DNA from: Actinomycetota bacterium
GTDB lineage: Bacteria; Actinomycetota; Acidimicrobiia; Acidimicrobiales; MedAcidi-G1
Reading direction: 5' to 3'
Assembly (NCBI GenBank): GCA_014381745.1
Contig: JACNLA010000020.1
Coordinates: 16,833-49,362 of the forward strand
DNA length: 32,530 nucleotides
Shown: piece after piece, positions 15,691 through 24,512 of the stretch
How the letters are laid out: every line of letters starts with the position of its first letter
Numbering within the stretch: position 1 is the first letter of the stretch
Position numbers and translations under genes: made by a program
The notes under the pieces: model-generated
What the model saw: only the letters and a program-made list of their open reading frames with translations
What the model was told of the DNA's origin: nothing
Database searches by the model: none

Positions 15691-16329
15691 TCAGCCGGCC
15701 TGCTTCACCATGGCCTCAAGCTGGGCCTGATCAGCCACGGCCTGCCCCGAGTCGCCGGACAGCCAGTGTCTCCGGCATCGCAGGTCATAGCTGACCTGAT
15801 GGTTTTCGGGATCATCGACCACGAACAGCTCACCGTCGTAGACCTGCACCCCGTTTACCAGACGGGCATTGTGGGTTGCCTGGGACCCACACCAGCAGCG
15901 GGCCTCAACTTGGACCTCGACGCTCTCGTCGGCCATCTCCAAGAGGCGCTGGGTTCCCTCGAACAACAAGCCCTGGAATGAGGTGAGGAGTCCGAAGGCG
16001 TACACGTCGGTGCCGAGCTCGTCGACGATCCGGGCCAACTGGTCGACCTGTTCTGAGAGGTAGAACTGGGCCTCGTCGCAGACCATGTAGTCGAGGCGAC
16101 CGTGCCGCTCCTTCATAGCCAGCGCCAACTCGAAGAGGTTCAGCCGGGGGCCCACCTCTACCGCATCTGCTGAGACGCCCAAAGCGCTCGAGACCTTGCC
16201 TCCCTCCCTGTCGAGTTGACTGCAAAGCAGGCCCTCTAGGCCACGAGACGTGAGGTTGTGATGAATTTGCAGGGCCAAGGTGCTCTTGCCCGACCCCATG
16301 GTGCCAAACGAAAAACGCAACTTTGCCAT
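15691..16329 (-). CDS. tdk: Thymidine kinase
   Basis: Type II thymidine kinase (212 aa) that phosphorylates thymidine for dTMP salvage. The P-loop GTMGSGKS lies at residues 9-16, the DEAQFY motif at 85-90, and the lasso/zinc region follows with CWCG and RCRRHW supplying the metal ligands. The ATG at 16329 is preceded by GGAGGG; the open frame upstream of it is spurious. It begins 25 nt after the nrdJ stop, so the two deoxynucleotide genes are probably co-transcribed. Confidence 0.93.
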   Translation of the reverse strand: MAKLRFSFGTMGSGKSTLALQIHHNLTSRGLEGLLCSQLDREGGKVSSALGVSADAVEVGPRLNLFELALAMKERHGRLDYMVCDEAQFYLSEQVDQLARIVDELGTDVYAFGLLTSFQGLLFEGTQRLLEMADESVEVQVEARCWCGSQATHNARLVNGVQVYDGELFVVDDPENHQVSYDLRCRRHWLSGDSGQAVADQAQLEAMVKQAG

Positions 16330-16354
16330 CAGGCACGACCCTCCGGCAGGACGT

Positions 16355-19117
16355 TCACGAACACCCGCTGGTAGCACCGCAGTCGGTGCACACGTAACAA
16401 GACCCGGCTCGCTGCATTGCCACGCCGCAGAGCATGCACATCGGTGCTGAGCTGGAGCTACCGGGTGTGAGGTGTGCGGCGAACTGTGCTGCCGAAGGGA
16501 TGCTCGGCGGATCGGGCGGTATATCGCCGCCCTGACGGGTCTCGGTGGCGGATTCCTCCACACCCGGAAGGGTCGGCTGGATGCGCTCGGTGCTAGTGAG
16601 GATGTTCATCTCGGCACGCTCCTCGGACGTCAGGTACTCGACCGCCAGACGTCTGAACAGGTAGTCGATGAGGCTCGTTGCAATGCGCAGCTCAGGGTCG
16701 TCGGTCATGCCAGCAGGCTCAAAGCGCATGCCCGTGAACGCCTCGACGAAAGCCCGCAGGGGCACGCCGTACTGGAGGCCGTGGCTGAGCGAGATGGCGA
16801 AGGCATCCATGATCCCCGCCAGGGTCGAGCCCTGCTTGGAGACCCGAACGAAAATTTCTCCGGGCCTGCCGTCTTCGTATTCTCCGACCGTGACGAAGCC
16901 CTTGCAGTCAGCGACCCTGAAGTCAAAGGTAAGCGACTTGCGGCTACGGGGCATCTTGCGGCGTACAGGCTCACCGGGTGGGGTGGCCTCAGCTGGCTTG
17001 TCGGCCGGCTTGTTCTCGCCCTTGCCGGAGGAGAGCGGCTGGCCGACCTTGCAGTTGTCGCGGTAGATGGCAACTGCCTTTAGGCCCAGCCTCCACGACT
17101 CCATGAACAGCTCCTCGACGTCGTCGACAGAGACGTCCTCGGGCATGTTGCAGGTCTTTGAGATGGCTCCCGAAAGGAACGGCTGGACAGCTCCCATCAT
17201 GCCGATGTGGCCCATGTGGTGGATCGGGTTGTCGCCCATCGAAGTCGCAAACACGGCGGCGTGCTCGGACCTGAGGTCTGGACACCCGATCACCGAATGG
17301 TTCTCGTCTATGTAGGAGACGATGGCAGCCGACTCCTTGTCGGTGTATCCCAACCGTTCAAGAGCCCTTGGAACGGTGCGGTTCACGATCGACATCGTGC
17401 CGCCACCCACAAGGCGCTTTGTCTTCACCAACCCCAGGTCGGGTTCGATCCCGGTCGTGTCACAGTCCATCAACAGGCCGATGGTTCCGGTGGGTGCCAG
17501 AACCGTCGCCTGGCTGTTTCGTACCCCGACGCGTTGGGCGAGAGCACATGCCTCGAACCAGGCCTCGCGTCCTGCAGCCACGATTACCGGTGCCGTGGCG
17601 TCATCGAGCAACTCCGCTGCCTCACGGTGGCGTTCGAGCACACCGAGGGTCGGCTCCCGGTTTGCCTCGAAACCGGCATATGGGCCCATGCGGTCTGCCA
17701 GGCGAGCCGAGGCCCGGTAGGCCTGACCGGTCATAAGCGAGGTGACCGCCGCAGCCACAGCCCGACCCTCGTCGCTGTCGTATGGCATGCCCAGCGCCAT
17801 CAGCATGGCGCCCAGGTTGGCGTATCCCATTCCCAGTTGGCGAAATGCGCGGGCGTTTTCACCGATAGGCACGGTCGGATAGTCGGCGTTGCCGACCAGG
17901 ATTTCCTGGGCAGTGAACACCACGTCGACCGCATGGCCGAAGCCCTCGATATCGAAGCCGCCGATAGCTGCCGAGGCATCGCCCTGGTCGAGAAACTTCA
18001 ACAGGTTCAGGCTGGCCAGATTGCAAGCCGAGTTGTCGAGGTGAACATACTCACTACAAGGATTACTTGCGTTGATTCGGCCTGTGTTTGAGGCTGTGTG
18101 CCAGGAGTTGATGGTGGTGTCGAACTGCATGCCCGGGTCGGCGCACTCCCATGCGGCCTGTGAAATCTGACGAAACAACTCGCGGGCCCGGACCGTGTCG
18201 ACCACGGAACCGTCGGTGACGGCAAGCAGGTCCCAGTCGCCGTCTGCTTCCACGGCAGCCATGAACTCATCGGTCACCCGGATCGAGTTGTTGGCGTTCT
18301 GGTACTGGATGGAGTGACTGTCGGTACCGTCAAATCCGACGTCGAAGCCGGCCTCTTCGAGCACACGGATCTTGTTCTCCTCTCGTGCCTTGCACCAGAT
18401 GAAGTCCTCGATGTCGGGATGAACTGCGTCCAGGATGACCATCTTGGCTGCACGCCGCGTCTTGCCTCCACTCTTGATGGTGCCTGCCGAGGCGTCGGCG
18501 CCACGCATGAAGCTGACCGGTCCGCTGGCCGATCCGCCACCGGCAAGTGTCTCGCGTGAAGAACGGATGCGGCTCAGGTTCACGCCTGCACCCGAACCAC
18601 CCTTGAAGATGGTTCCCTCCTCGACGTACCAGTTCAGGATGGATGACATCTGATCGTCGACCGAGAGGATGAAGCAGGCCGATGCCTGCTGGGGAACACC
18701 GGCCACTCCGATGTTGAACCAGACCGGAGAGTTGAAGGCGGCCCGCTGGGTGACGATCAGGTACTTCAGCTCGGCAGCAAAGGTTGCCGCCTCGTCGTCG
18801 TCAACGAAATAGCCGTCGCGCAGGCCCCACTCGGTGATGGTGTCGACCACGCGGTCAGCCACCTGCCGTAGCGATGACTCTCGCCCAGCGGTGCCCAGCG
18901 AACCCCGGAAGTACTTCTGGGCCAGGATGTTGGTTGCGTTCACAGACCAGTCGGCGGGAACCTCTACGTCGAGCTGTTCGAAGGCCACGCTGCCGTCTCG
19001 ATGGTCGACCAGACGGGAATCGCGTCGTTCCCATACGACCGAGTCGTACGGATCAGATCCAGCACTCGTGAAGTGTCGGCCAAGTCCGAGCACTCCCCGA
19101 TCGGGTACCAGCGTCAT
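16355..19117 (-). CDS. nrdJ: Adenosylcobalamin-dependent (class II) ribonucleotide reductase
   Basis: A 920 aa class II ribonucleotide reductase that reduces ribonucleotides to deoxyribonucleotides with an adenosylcobalamin radical, independent of oxygen. FNSPVWFNIGV and SACFILSVDD (redox cysteine) are followed by GGSGAGVNLS, NPCSEYVHLDNSACNLASLNL (catalytic Cys and Glu) and PTGTIGLLMDCDTTGIEPD. The C-terminus ends in a four-cysteine zinc ribbon (MCMLCG...CYVCTDCG), usual in this family. The ATG at 19117 has AGGAG upstream; longer frames are unsupported. The upstream 19118-19336 holds an ATGTACAT palindrome but no cobalamin riboswitch or NrdR box pair that I could recognise. Followed by tdk. 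Confidence 0.95.
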   Translation of the reverse strand: MTLVPDRGVLGLGRHFTSAGSDPYDSVVWERRDSRLVDHRDGSVAFEQLDVEVPADWSVNATNILAQKYFRGSLGTAGRESSLRQVADRVVDTITEWGLRDGYFVDDDEAATFAAELKYLIVTQRAAFNSPVWFNIGVAGVPQQASACFILSVDDQMSSILNWYVEEGTIFKGGSGAGVNLSRIRSSRETLAGGGSASGPVSFMRGADASAGTIKSGGKTRRAAKMVILDAVHPDIEDFIWCKAREENKIRVLEEAGFDVGFDGTDSHSIQYQNANNSIRVTDEFMAAVEADGDWDLLAVTDGSVVDTVRARELFRQISQAAWECADPGMQFDTTINSWHTASNTGRINASNPCSEYVHLDNSACNLASLNLLKFLDQGDASAAIGGFDIEGFGHAVDVVFTAQEILVGNADYPTVPIGENARAFRQLGMGYANLGAMLMALGMPYDSDEGRAVAAAVTSLMTGQAYRASARLADRMGPYAGFEANREPTLGVLERHREAAELLDDATAPVIVAAGREAWFEACALAQRVGVRNSQATVLAPTGTIGLLMDCDTTGIEPDLGLVKTKRLVGGGTMSIVNRTVPRALERLGYTDKESAAIVSYIDENHSVIGCPDLRSEHAAVFATSMGDNPIHHMGHIGMMGAVQPFLSGAISKTCNMPEDVSVDDVEELFMESWRLGLKAVAIYRDNCKVGQPLSSGKGENKPADKPAEATPPGEPVRRKMPRSRKSLTFDFRVADCKGFVTVGEYEDGRPGEIFVRVSKQGSTLAGIMDAFAISLSHGLQYGVPLRAFVEAFTGMRFEPAGMTDDPELRIATSLIDYLFRRLAVEYLTSEERAEMNILTSTERIQPTLPGVEESATETRQGGDIPPDPPSIPSAAQFAAHLTPGSSSSAPMCMLCGVAMQRAGSCYVCTDCGATSGCS

Positions 19118-19336
19118 TTGGGGCTCCTGATTTCCTGTCTTGCCGTCTGGGTCTGCCGGCGCCTGTGTCCCCCAAATGAAGCCGGGGTACGAATGTACAT
19201 ATCGCGAGTGACAACCTCCGGGACCCTCCCCGGAACAACCACCGTCGCACCATACGGAGTTGCCCCTGTGGACGACTAGGGGACTTGTTGTGGATTTCGC
19301 GATCGGGCAACACGGGGGTGGGTTACGGTCAGAGCC

Positions 19337-20098
19337 GTGCACCAGGTGTTTCCCTCCGACGGCGACAGGACCGAGGTGGACCCCGCCTTCCTCCTCCACG
19401 ACGACGTCAGACAAACCGACGGAACGCGACCCTGGGTGCTCTTGAACATGATTTCCTCGGCTGACGGTGCCACAGCGGTGGACGGGGTGTCAGGTGGCCT
19501 CGGTGGCGATGCCGACCGACGTCTTCTTGGCACTCTGCGCGGCCTGGCAGACGTGATCCTCGTAGGTGCCGGCACGGTAAGGGCAGAGAACTACCGGTCC
19601 CCCAGAACCCCCGACGACCGTGTCGGGGTGCTGCGTGCAACCAGCGGACGACCCCCTCGACCACGCCTGGCCGTGGTCTCGGCCAGCCTGTCACTTGATC
19701 CAACGGCAGCAATGTTCACGCCCGTAGACCCGGGTGACCCGCCACCGCTCATCTACACCACTGCCGGAGCACCGACGGACAACCGGAGAATGCTGGCGGG
19801 CGTGGCTGAGGTTGTTGGCGCCGGTGAGGGCGGCCATGTCGATGTACGCCTCGTGATGGCCGACCTGTTCAGACGTGGGGCAGGGGTGGTGCTCGCCGAA
19901 GGCGGCCCCTCACTGAACCACCAACTGGTTGATGCCGGCCTCGTCGACGAGCTGAACCTGACGATCTCGCCCCTGCTGGCCGGCGGTACTGCCAAGCGGA
20001 TCCTGGCCGGACCTGCCCTCAAGGTGCCCGCCGGCCTCAGGCTTGACCGGGTTCTGACCGATGACGGCTTTCTGTTCTGCCGTTACCTGACCGCCTGA
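19337..20098 (+). CDS. RibD C-terminal-domain reductase (pyrimidine reductase family)
   Basis: A 253 aa protein of the dihydrofolate-reductase-like RibD C-terminal fold. VLLNMISSADGATAVDG at about 33-49 is the substrate-binding opening, ADVILVGAGTVRAENY the NADPH-binding region, and VLAEGGPSLNHQLVDAGLVDEL the conserved C-terminal block. Stand-alone members reduce 5-amino-6-ribosylamino-pyrimidine phosphate in riboflavin synthesis or act on other pteridine-like substrates. No rib genes are adjacent, so the exact role is open. The GTG start has no evident ribosome-binding site, and it is divergent from nrdJ. Confidence 0.78.
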   Translation: MHQVFPSDGDRTEVDPAFLLHDDVRQTDGTRPWVLLNMISSADGATAVDGVSGGLGGDADRRLLGTLRGLADVILVGAGTVRAENYRSPRTPDDRVGVLRATSGRPPRPRLAVVSASLSLDPTAAMFTPVDPGDPPPLIYTTAGAPTDNRRMLAGVAEVVGAGEGGHVDVRLVMADLFRRGAGVVLAEGGPSLNHQLVDAGLVDELNLTISPLLAGGTAKRILAGPALKVPAGLRLDRVLTDDGFLFCRYLTA

Positions 20099-20172
20099 GC
20101 GTGCTCAAAGACAAGTTTGGCCGACTCACCGTGGCCATGGTCTGCCACATGGCAGAGAGGCCTGGGTCTGCG

Positions 20173-20565
20173 CTACAGCCCTGAGGGAAGGGTTATGCGC
20201 TGGCCCGGCAGGATGAGCGGCCCACCAGAGGCCACGGCAAGTCGGTCTACTGTGAGCCGCAGATCGACCCCGGGGGGGTTGATGCGCTCAGCGATCTCCC
20301 AGAGCGTGTCTCCGGGCTGAACTACGTACACGACGGGCTCACCGGCGGCTCCAACCGGGGTTGACCCCGGCGAACCGTTGACACGACCAATCAGCTCACC
20401 ACCGGCGAGCGATGCCAGAAACACGACGGTGGCAAGCACTGCTGCAGCCAGAGTGCGACGACGCCTATATACCGATACTGAGAGGGTCTGAGCTGGCATC
20501 CGGCGATGGAGCACCCGGATCGGTTCTGTCGAATAGGCCTGAAGTAGGTGAGCTGGAGAGGTCAT
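20173..20565 (-). CDS. LysM-domain membrane protein divergent from lexA (YneA/ChiZ-like)
   Basis: A 130 aa protein with an N-terminal cytoplasmic stretch, one membrane anchor (TLAAAVLATVVFLASLAGGEL) and a C-terminal LysM domain (VVYVVQPGDTLWEIAERI...LILPGQRITLP) that would bind peptidoglycan outside the membrane. AGGATG precedes the ATG; M23 is an alternative start. Small single-pass LysM proteins sit divergent from lexA in Bacillus (YneA) and mycobacteria (Rv2719c/ChiZ), where SOS induction makes them block or delay division. Identical architecture, position and the SOS boxes upstream make the same role likely here, but that is inference. Confidence 0.82.
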   Translation of the reverse strand: MTSPAHLLQAYSTEPIRVLHRRMPAQTLSVSVYRRRRTLAAAVLATVVFLASLAGGELIGRVNGSPGSTPVGAAGEPVVYVVQPGDTLWEIAERINPPGVDLRLTVDRLAVASGGPLILPGQRITLPSGL

Positions 20566-20634
20566 GGCCTACATCCTGCAGCGGGGGTGTGACAGCCGCA
20601 GTCCGCCGCCGCACAGATACCGAACACAGGGTCC

Positions 20635-20663
20635 TTGACACGGAACGTCTGTTCGGGGAACAT
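20635..20663 (+). promoter_or_regulatory. Candidate lexA promoter with SOS box in spacer
   Basis: TTGACA (20635-20640) and GAACAT (20658-20663) are 17 bp apart on the plus strand. The spacer contains GGAAC-GTCT-GTTCG (20642-20655), one mismatch from the actinobacterial SOS box. This would allow LexA to repress its own gene, with a leader of about 100 nt. Confidence 0.45.
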
Positions 20664-20671
20664 ATGTGCGA

Positions 20672-20685
20672 CGTACAGGTGTTCG
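20672..20685. promoter_or_regulatory. Imperfect SOS box
   Basis: CGTAC-AGGT-GTTCG differs at one position from the CGAAC-N4-GTTCG consensus and lies between the two better boxes. It may be a weak, cooperative LexA site. Confidence 0.4.
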
Positions 20686-20696
20686 ATCATGTCGTA

Positions 20697-20724
20697 AGTG
20701 TACCGAACACCTGTTCGATTGCAA
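20697..20724 (-). promoter_or_regulatory. Candidate LysM-gene promoter with perfect SOS box
   Basis: On the minus strand TTGCAA (20724-20719) and TACACT (20702-20697) are separated by 16 bp. The spacer is filled by CGAAC-AGGT-GTTCG (20704-20717), a perfect palindromic SOS box. LexA bound here would exclude RNA polymerase, so the LysM gene should be induced by DNA damage. Confidence 0.65.
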
Positions 20725-20772
20725 CTGATTCCCCCAAGTCCCCGAAACCAAGCCCGAGAGCGAGCAGCAGCC

Positions 20773-21405
20773 ATGAGCCACAAGGACCTCACCGACAGGC
20801 AGCGCCAGATCCTGAACTTCGTCGACTCGCACACCCGTGAGCACGGATACCCACCGTCGGTACGCGAGATCGGCAAGGCCGTGGGGCTCACCTCCCCCTC
20901 CACCGTCCACTCACACCTGGCAACCCTCCAGGAACGCAACTACCTGCGCCGCGACCCCAGCAAACCACGCGCCATCGAGGTCCGCCTTGACCCAAGCACC
21001 GGCGCCGCCGTCGACCGGGGTGCGGTCCGCCATGTTCCCCTCGTGGGTGACATCGCGGCCGGCACCGGGGTTCTGGCAGTCGAAAACATTGAAGAGTCGG
21101 TTCCCATGCCCTCAGAGTTCACCGGCAACGGCGACCTGTTCATGCTCCGCGTCCGAGGCGACTCCATGATCGAAGCCGGCATCTTCGACGGCGACCACGT
21201 TGTGGCCCGGGTACAACCCACAGCCGACCCCGGAGACCTCGTCGTGGCCGGAATCCCCGGCGACGAGGCAACCGTCAAGCACCTGCGAATCGACGGCGAC
21301 ACCGTCGTGCTGGTTCCCTCAAACGCCAACTACGAGGAACTCCGCTACACGGCAGACGAGGTCACCATCTACGGCCGTGTCGTCACCGTGCTCCGCAGAC
21401 TCTGA
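20773..21405 (+). CDS. lexA: LexA, SOS-response repressor and self-cleaving protease
   Basis: A 210 aa LexA. The winged-helix DNA-binding domain (LTDRQRQILNFV, YPPSVREIGKAVGLTSPSTV) occupies the first 70 residues. The S24 peptidase domain has the cleavage bond A96-G97 in DIAAGTGVL, the nucleophile S131 in RGDSMIEAG and the general base K169 in EATVKHL. RecA filaments trigger its self-cleavage, releasing SOS genes. The ATG at 20773 is the family start; the frame reaching back to 20698 crosses the operator and is not used. Convergent with dapE, 10 nt apart. Confidence 0.96.
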   Translation: MSHKDLTDRQRQILNFVDSHTREHGYPPSVREIGKAVGLTSPSTVHSHLATLQERNYLRRDPSKPRAIEVRLDPSTGAAVDRGAVRHVPLVGDIAAGTGVLAVENIEESVPMPSEFTGNGDLFMLRVRGDSMIEAGIFDGDHVVARVQPTADPGDLVVAGIPGDEATVKHLRIDGDTVVLVPSNANYEELRYTADEVTIYGRVVTVLRRL

Positions 21406-21415
21406 TTCGGCCGGG

Positions 21416-22480
21416 TCAGGCTCCGGCCTGTAGCAGGCGGTTGAGGGTGGCGTAGCAGGCCTCCAATGCACTCCGTTCAACCCGCTCGTCGGCCGTGTGG
21501 GCGAGCGTGGCCTCTCCCGGCCCGAAGTTGATAGCCGGCATCCCCCTGGCAGCAAAGAAGGCCACGTCGGTCCATCCCAACTTGGCACGCACCTCAAGCC
21601 CACCATTGGCCACCAACCCCAACAGCAACGGGTGCCGAAGTCCAGGCCGGGCCCCCGCCGCATGGTCAACCAGGACAACCACATCGCCATCACCCAGAAA
21701 CGGAGCCAGCTCATCCCTTACGTGGGCTTCGGCCTCGTCGCCGCTGCGATCGGGGGCGTACCTGTGATTAACCAAAAGGGTCACGCTGTCGGGCACGACG
21801 TTCCCTGCGATCCCTCCGTCTATTCGCACCACCTGAAGGGCCTCACGGAACTGGCAGCCGTCGACCTCGGGCTCACGGTGCTCGTAGGAATCGATGGCGC
21901 TCAACACGGCTCCGGCACGATGGATGGCGTTTACTCCCATCCAGGGCCTTGCCGTGTGGGCACGAACACCCGAGAGGACAACCTCGAACCGCATCGTGCC
22001 CTGACAACCGGCTTCGATCGAAGCGTTGGTGGGCTCACCCAGGATCGCCGCATCGCCCTCGAGCAGGTGCGGTGCCCCTGACAGAATCTCACCAAGGCCA
22101 TTGAGTTCGCTGGCCACCTCCTCTCGGGCATAGAAGACCCAGGTCACGTCCACCGCCGGCTCAGGAACCGCACGGGCCAGTTCCAACATGACGGCAAGTC
22201 CGCCCTTCATGTCGGCGCTGCCCAGACCGAAGCACGTGTCGCCCTCGATACGGGCGCCGGCGGCGGTATCGCCCGGCACCGTGTCGGTGTGACCGGCCAG
22301 AATCAGCCGATGGGCCCGACCCAGGTTGGTTCGCGCCACCAGGTTGTCACCGACCCTGTCGACGCTGAGGCCCGGAAGCCCACGCAACTCAGCCTCCAGC
22401 AGGGCAACGATCGCCGCCTCATCGTGGCTCACCGATGGAACATCCACCAGCTCGGCGGTGAGGGTCAACAGGTCGGTCAT
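21416..22480 (-). CDS. dapE: Succinyl-diaminopimelate desuccinylase
   Basis: An M20 metallopeptidase-family enzyme (354 aa) that removes succinate from N-succinyl-LL-diaminopimelate in lysine and cell-wall synthesis. LAGHTDTVP and GLGSADMKGGLAVM supply zinc ligands, and YAREEVASELNGLG carries the catalytic and metal glutamates. GVRAHTARPWMG is the start of the dimerisation lid domain. The ATG at 22480 matches the family length; upstream frame is spurious. Last gene of the run that also contains dapC, dapD and dapF, which supports the DapE call over other M20 enzymes. Confidence 0.9.
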   Translation of the reverse strand: MTDLLTLTAELVDVPSVSHDEAAIVALLEAELRGLPGLSVDRVGDNLVARTNLGRAHRLILAGHTDTVPGDTAAGARIEGDTCFGLGSADMKGGLAVMLELARAVPEPAVDVTWVFYAREEVASELNGLGEILSGAPHLLEGDAAILGEPTNASIEAGCQGTMRFEVVLSGVRAHTARPWMGVNAIHRAGAVLSAIDSYEHREPEVDGCQFREALQVVRIDGGIAGNVVPDSVTLLVNHRYAPDRSGDEAEAHVRDELAPFLGDGDVVVLVDHAAGARPGLRHPLLLGLVANGGLEVRAKLGWTDVAFFAARGMPAINFGPGEATLAHTADERVERSALEACYATLNRLLQAGA

Positions 22481-22514
22481 GGCAGGCAGGGGTGTTCCGT
22501 GGGCAACCGCGGCG

Positions 22515-23339
22515 TCAGGTGGTGACACCGTGTGTGCGCAAGATGTCGTTGAGGGCCGACTTGTCGTGGCGCTCACCGGGATCCAGGCGCCTGATGACGA
22601 GCACACACGGCAGGCCGAACCGGCCTCCGTCGAAGTCGCGGGCCCGGCTGGCCTGAACGGCGACACACCACGATGGCACCTCGCCCCTGCTCAACTCGTC
22701 GCCGGTTTCGGCGTCGATCACGGGGATAGAACCCGTAAGGACCGCGCCCGCACCCAGGACCACGCCGTCGCCTACACGGGCGCCCTCTGCCACGATGCAG
22801 CGACTTCCTATCAGGCAGTCGTCGCCCACGACAACGGGGACCGCGTTGGGCGGTTCGAGCACACCGCCGATACCCACGCCACCCGAGAGGTGCACGTTGC
22901 TGCCAATTTGTGCGCAGGACCCGACGGTCGCCCAGGTGTCCACCATGGTGTTGGCCCCCACATAGGCACCGATGTTGATGTAGCTCGGCATCATGATCAC
23001 GCCGGGCCCCTGATAGCTGCCCCACCGGGCCGACGCTCCGGGAACGACCCTCACGCCACGGGCCGCGTAGTCGGTCTTGAGTGGGATCTTGTCAGCGAAC
23101 TCGAATGGTCCGACCTCGATGGTCGACATCTGGGCCTGTCGGAACAGGAGCAGGATGGCCAACTTCAGCCACTCGTTGACGACCACACCACCTTCACCGT
23201 CAGGTTCTGCGACACGGGCCTCGCCAGCATCCAGCAGGTCGATTGCGGCGTGGATCGCGGAGTTGGCGGCATCGTCTTCGGCATCCAACGACTCGCGTGC
23301 AGCCCAGATGTCCTCGATCTGTCTACGGAGCTCTGACAT
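22515..23339 (-). CDS. dapD: Tetrahydrodipicolinate N-succinyltransferase
   Basis: A left-handed beta-helix (hexapeptide repeat) acyltransferase of 274 aa that uses succinyl-CoA to acylate tetrahydrodipicolinate. The repeats run through GVIMMPSYINIGAYVGANTM, TVGSCAQIGSNVHLSGGVGIGG and GSRCIVAEGARVGDGVVLGAGA. It matches the shorter, proteobacterial-type DapD architecture with an N-terminal helical cap. Placed between dapC and dapE, 34 nt before the latter. Confidence 0.95.
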   Translation of the reverse strand: MSELRRQIEDIWAARESLDAEDDAANSAIHAAIDLLDAGEARVAEPDGEGGVVVNEWLKLAILLLFRQAQMSTIEVGPFEFADKIPLKTDYAARGVRVVPGASARWGSYQGPGVIMMPSYINIGAYVGANTMVDTWATVGSCAQIGSNVHLSGGVGIGGVLEPPNAVPVVVGDDCLIGSRCIVAEGARVGDGVVLGAGAVLTGSIPVIDAETGDELSRGEVPSWCVAVQASRARDFDGGRFGLPCVLVIRRLDPGERHDKSALNDILRTHGVTT

Positions 23340-23386
23340 GGCGCCGAGGCTACAGCCCGGGATGTGGCTGCCGGGAACTGGTTACC

Positions 23387-24496
23387 TCAGATACCGGCTC
23401 GCTCACGGAGCAGGCCGATGCGGTCGTCGCCGGCCACCGCCGCCAGGCGCACATGTCCCGCACCTGCAGCGCCGAAGAACTCCCCCGGGCTGACCACCAT
23501 TCCGACCTCGGCGGCGAGCATCCGGGCGAACCCCCATGCGTCGCCCTCCGGAGCAGGCACCCAGAGGTAGAAGGCGCCGTCGGGCATCGGCGCAACCACG
23601 CCCAGCGCCGCCATCACCTCGATCAGAGACTCGAGCCGCCGCCTGTAGCGACCACGCTGGACATCTACATGTTCCTGGTCTGACAGGGCCGCAACTGCAG
23701 CCGCCTGGGCCGGGCCGGGAACCATGAAACCCTGATGCTTGCGCACCTCCTGAAGGTATAGAACCAGATCGGGATCACCGGCGTAGTAGCCGACTCGTAG
23801 CCCGGCCAGGTTCGAGCGCTTGGACAACGAGTGCACAGCCAACACGCCGTCTGAGCCATGCTGCAGCACCGACCTGGGTTGACCGTTCCAGGTGAACTCC
23901 GCATAGCACTCGTCTGACAGGACGGTCACACCATGCGCACGGCCCCAGGATGCCGCTGCCCCCAGGTCGTCGAGACCCCCTGCCGGGTTGCCTGGCGTGT
24001 TCACCCATAGTGCCAAGGCTCTCGCTGCGTCCTCCTCGGCTATCGCCGACAGGTCGAGGCACCATGCCTCGTCAACTGGAACCGCAACCGCCCTGCAGCC
24101 GGCCAACTCGGCTCCCATGGCATACGACGGATACGACACAGCCGGATAGAGGACCGTGTCGCGATCGGGAAACCTCAGCCGGAGCAGATGGGGAAGGCCC
24201 GTAACGAGTTCCTTGGTTCCTATACATGCCCCTATCTCACTCGGGTCAAGGTCCACGCCGAGGCACCTGTCGGCCCAGCCGGCCACAGCTGCCCTCAGAT
24301 CAGGGCTTCCGATCGAAGGTGGGTACGTGCGGGCCGGGTCCGGTTCAGCCAGGGCGGCAGCTACCAGGTCGGGCACCGGGTCGCTGGGGTTCCCGACAGA
24401 AAGATCCACCGATCCACCGGGAAGCGATGCAGCCACCTGTTTGATGTCTCCGATCCGGTCGAACGGGTACGGGGGTGGTTCAAATCCGGTTGCCAT
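23387..24496 (-). CDS. dapC: Succinyldiaminopimelate transaminase
   Basis: A class I/II PLP aminotransferase (369 aa) converting N-succinyl-2-amino-6-ketopimelate to succinyl-diaminopimelate. The N-terminus PPPYPFDRIGDIK and DLSVGNPSDP are typical of actinobacterial DapC. WVNTPGNPAGG and SDECYAEFTWNG flank the PLP-contact residues, and SLSKRSNLAGLRVGY contains the Schiff-base lysine. GGGAG precedes the ATG at 24496. It lies between hflX and dapD; the pathway context supports DapC over other transaminases. Confidence 0.9.
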   Translation of the reverse strand: MATGFEPPPYPFDRIGDIKQVAASLPGGSVDLSVGNPSDPVPDLVAAALAEPDPARTYPPSIGSPDLRAAVAGWADRCLGVDLDPSEIGACIGTKELVTGLPHLLRLRFPDRDTVLYPAVSYPSYAMGAELAGCRAVAVPVDEAWCLDLSAIAEEDAARALALWVNTPGNPAGGLDDLGAAASWGRAHGVTVLSDECYAEFTWNGQPRSVLQHGSDGVLAVHSLSKRSNLAGLRVGYYAGDPDLVLYLQEVRKHQGFMVPGPAQAAAVAALSDQEHVDVQRGRYRRRLESLIEVMAALGVVAPMPDGAFYLWVPAPEGDAWGFARMLAAEVGMVVSPGEFFGAAGAGHVRLAAVAGDDRIGLLRERAGI

Positions 24497-24512
24497 CTCG
24501 TCTCCCTGGACC

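Noticed and set aside
19270-19310. Two TCCACA repeats 22 bp apart upstream of nrdJ that resemble DnaA boxes
   Set aside because: Only one is within a single mismatch of the actinobacterial TTGTCCACA box and the other has three mismatches, so chance occurrence in GC-rich DNA is likely.
19118-19336. Cobalamin riboswitch in front of the B12-dependent nrdJ
   Set aside because: I could not find the conserved B12-box or a matching multi-stem arrangement in the leader; only an ATGTACAT palindrome and short hairpins are present.
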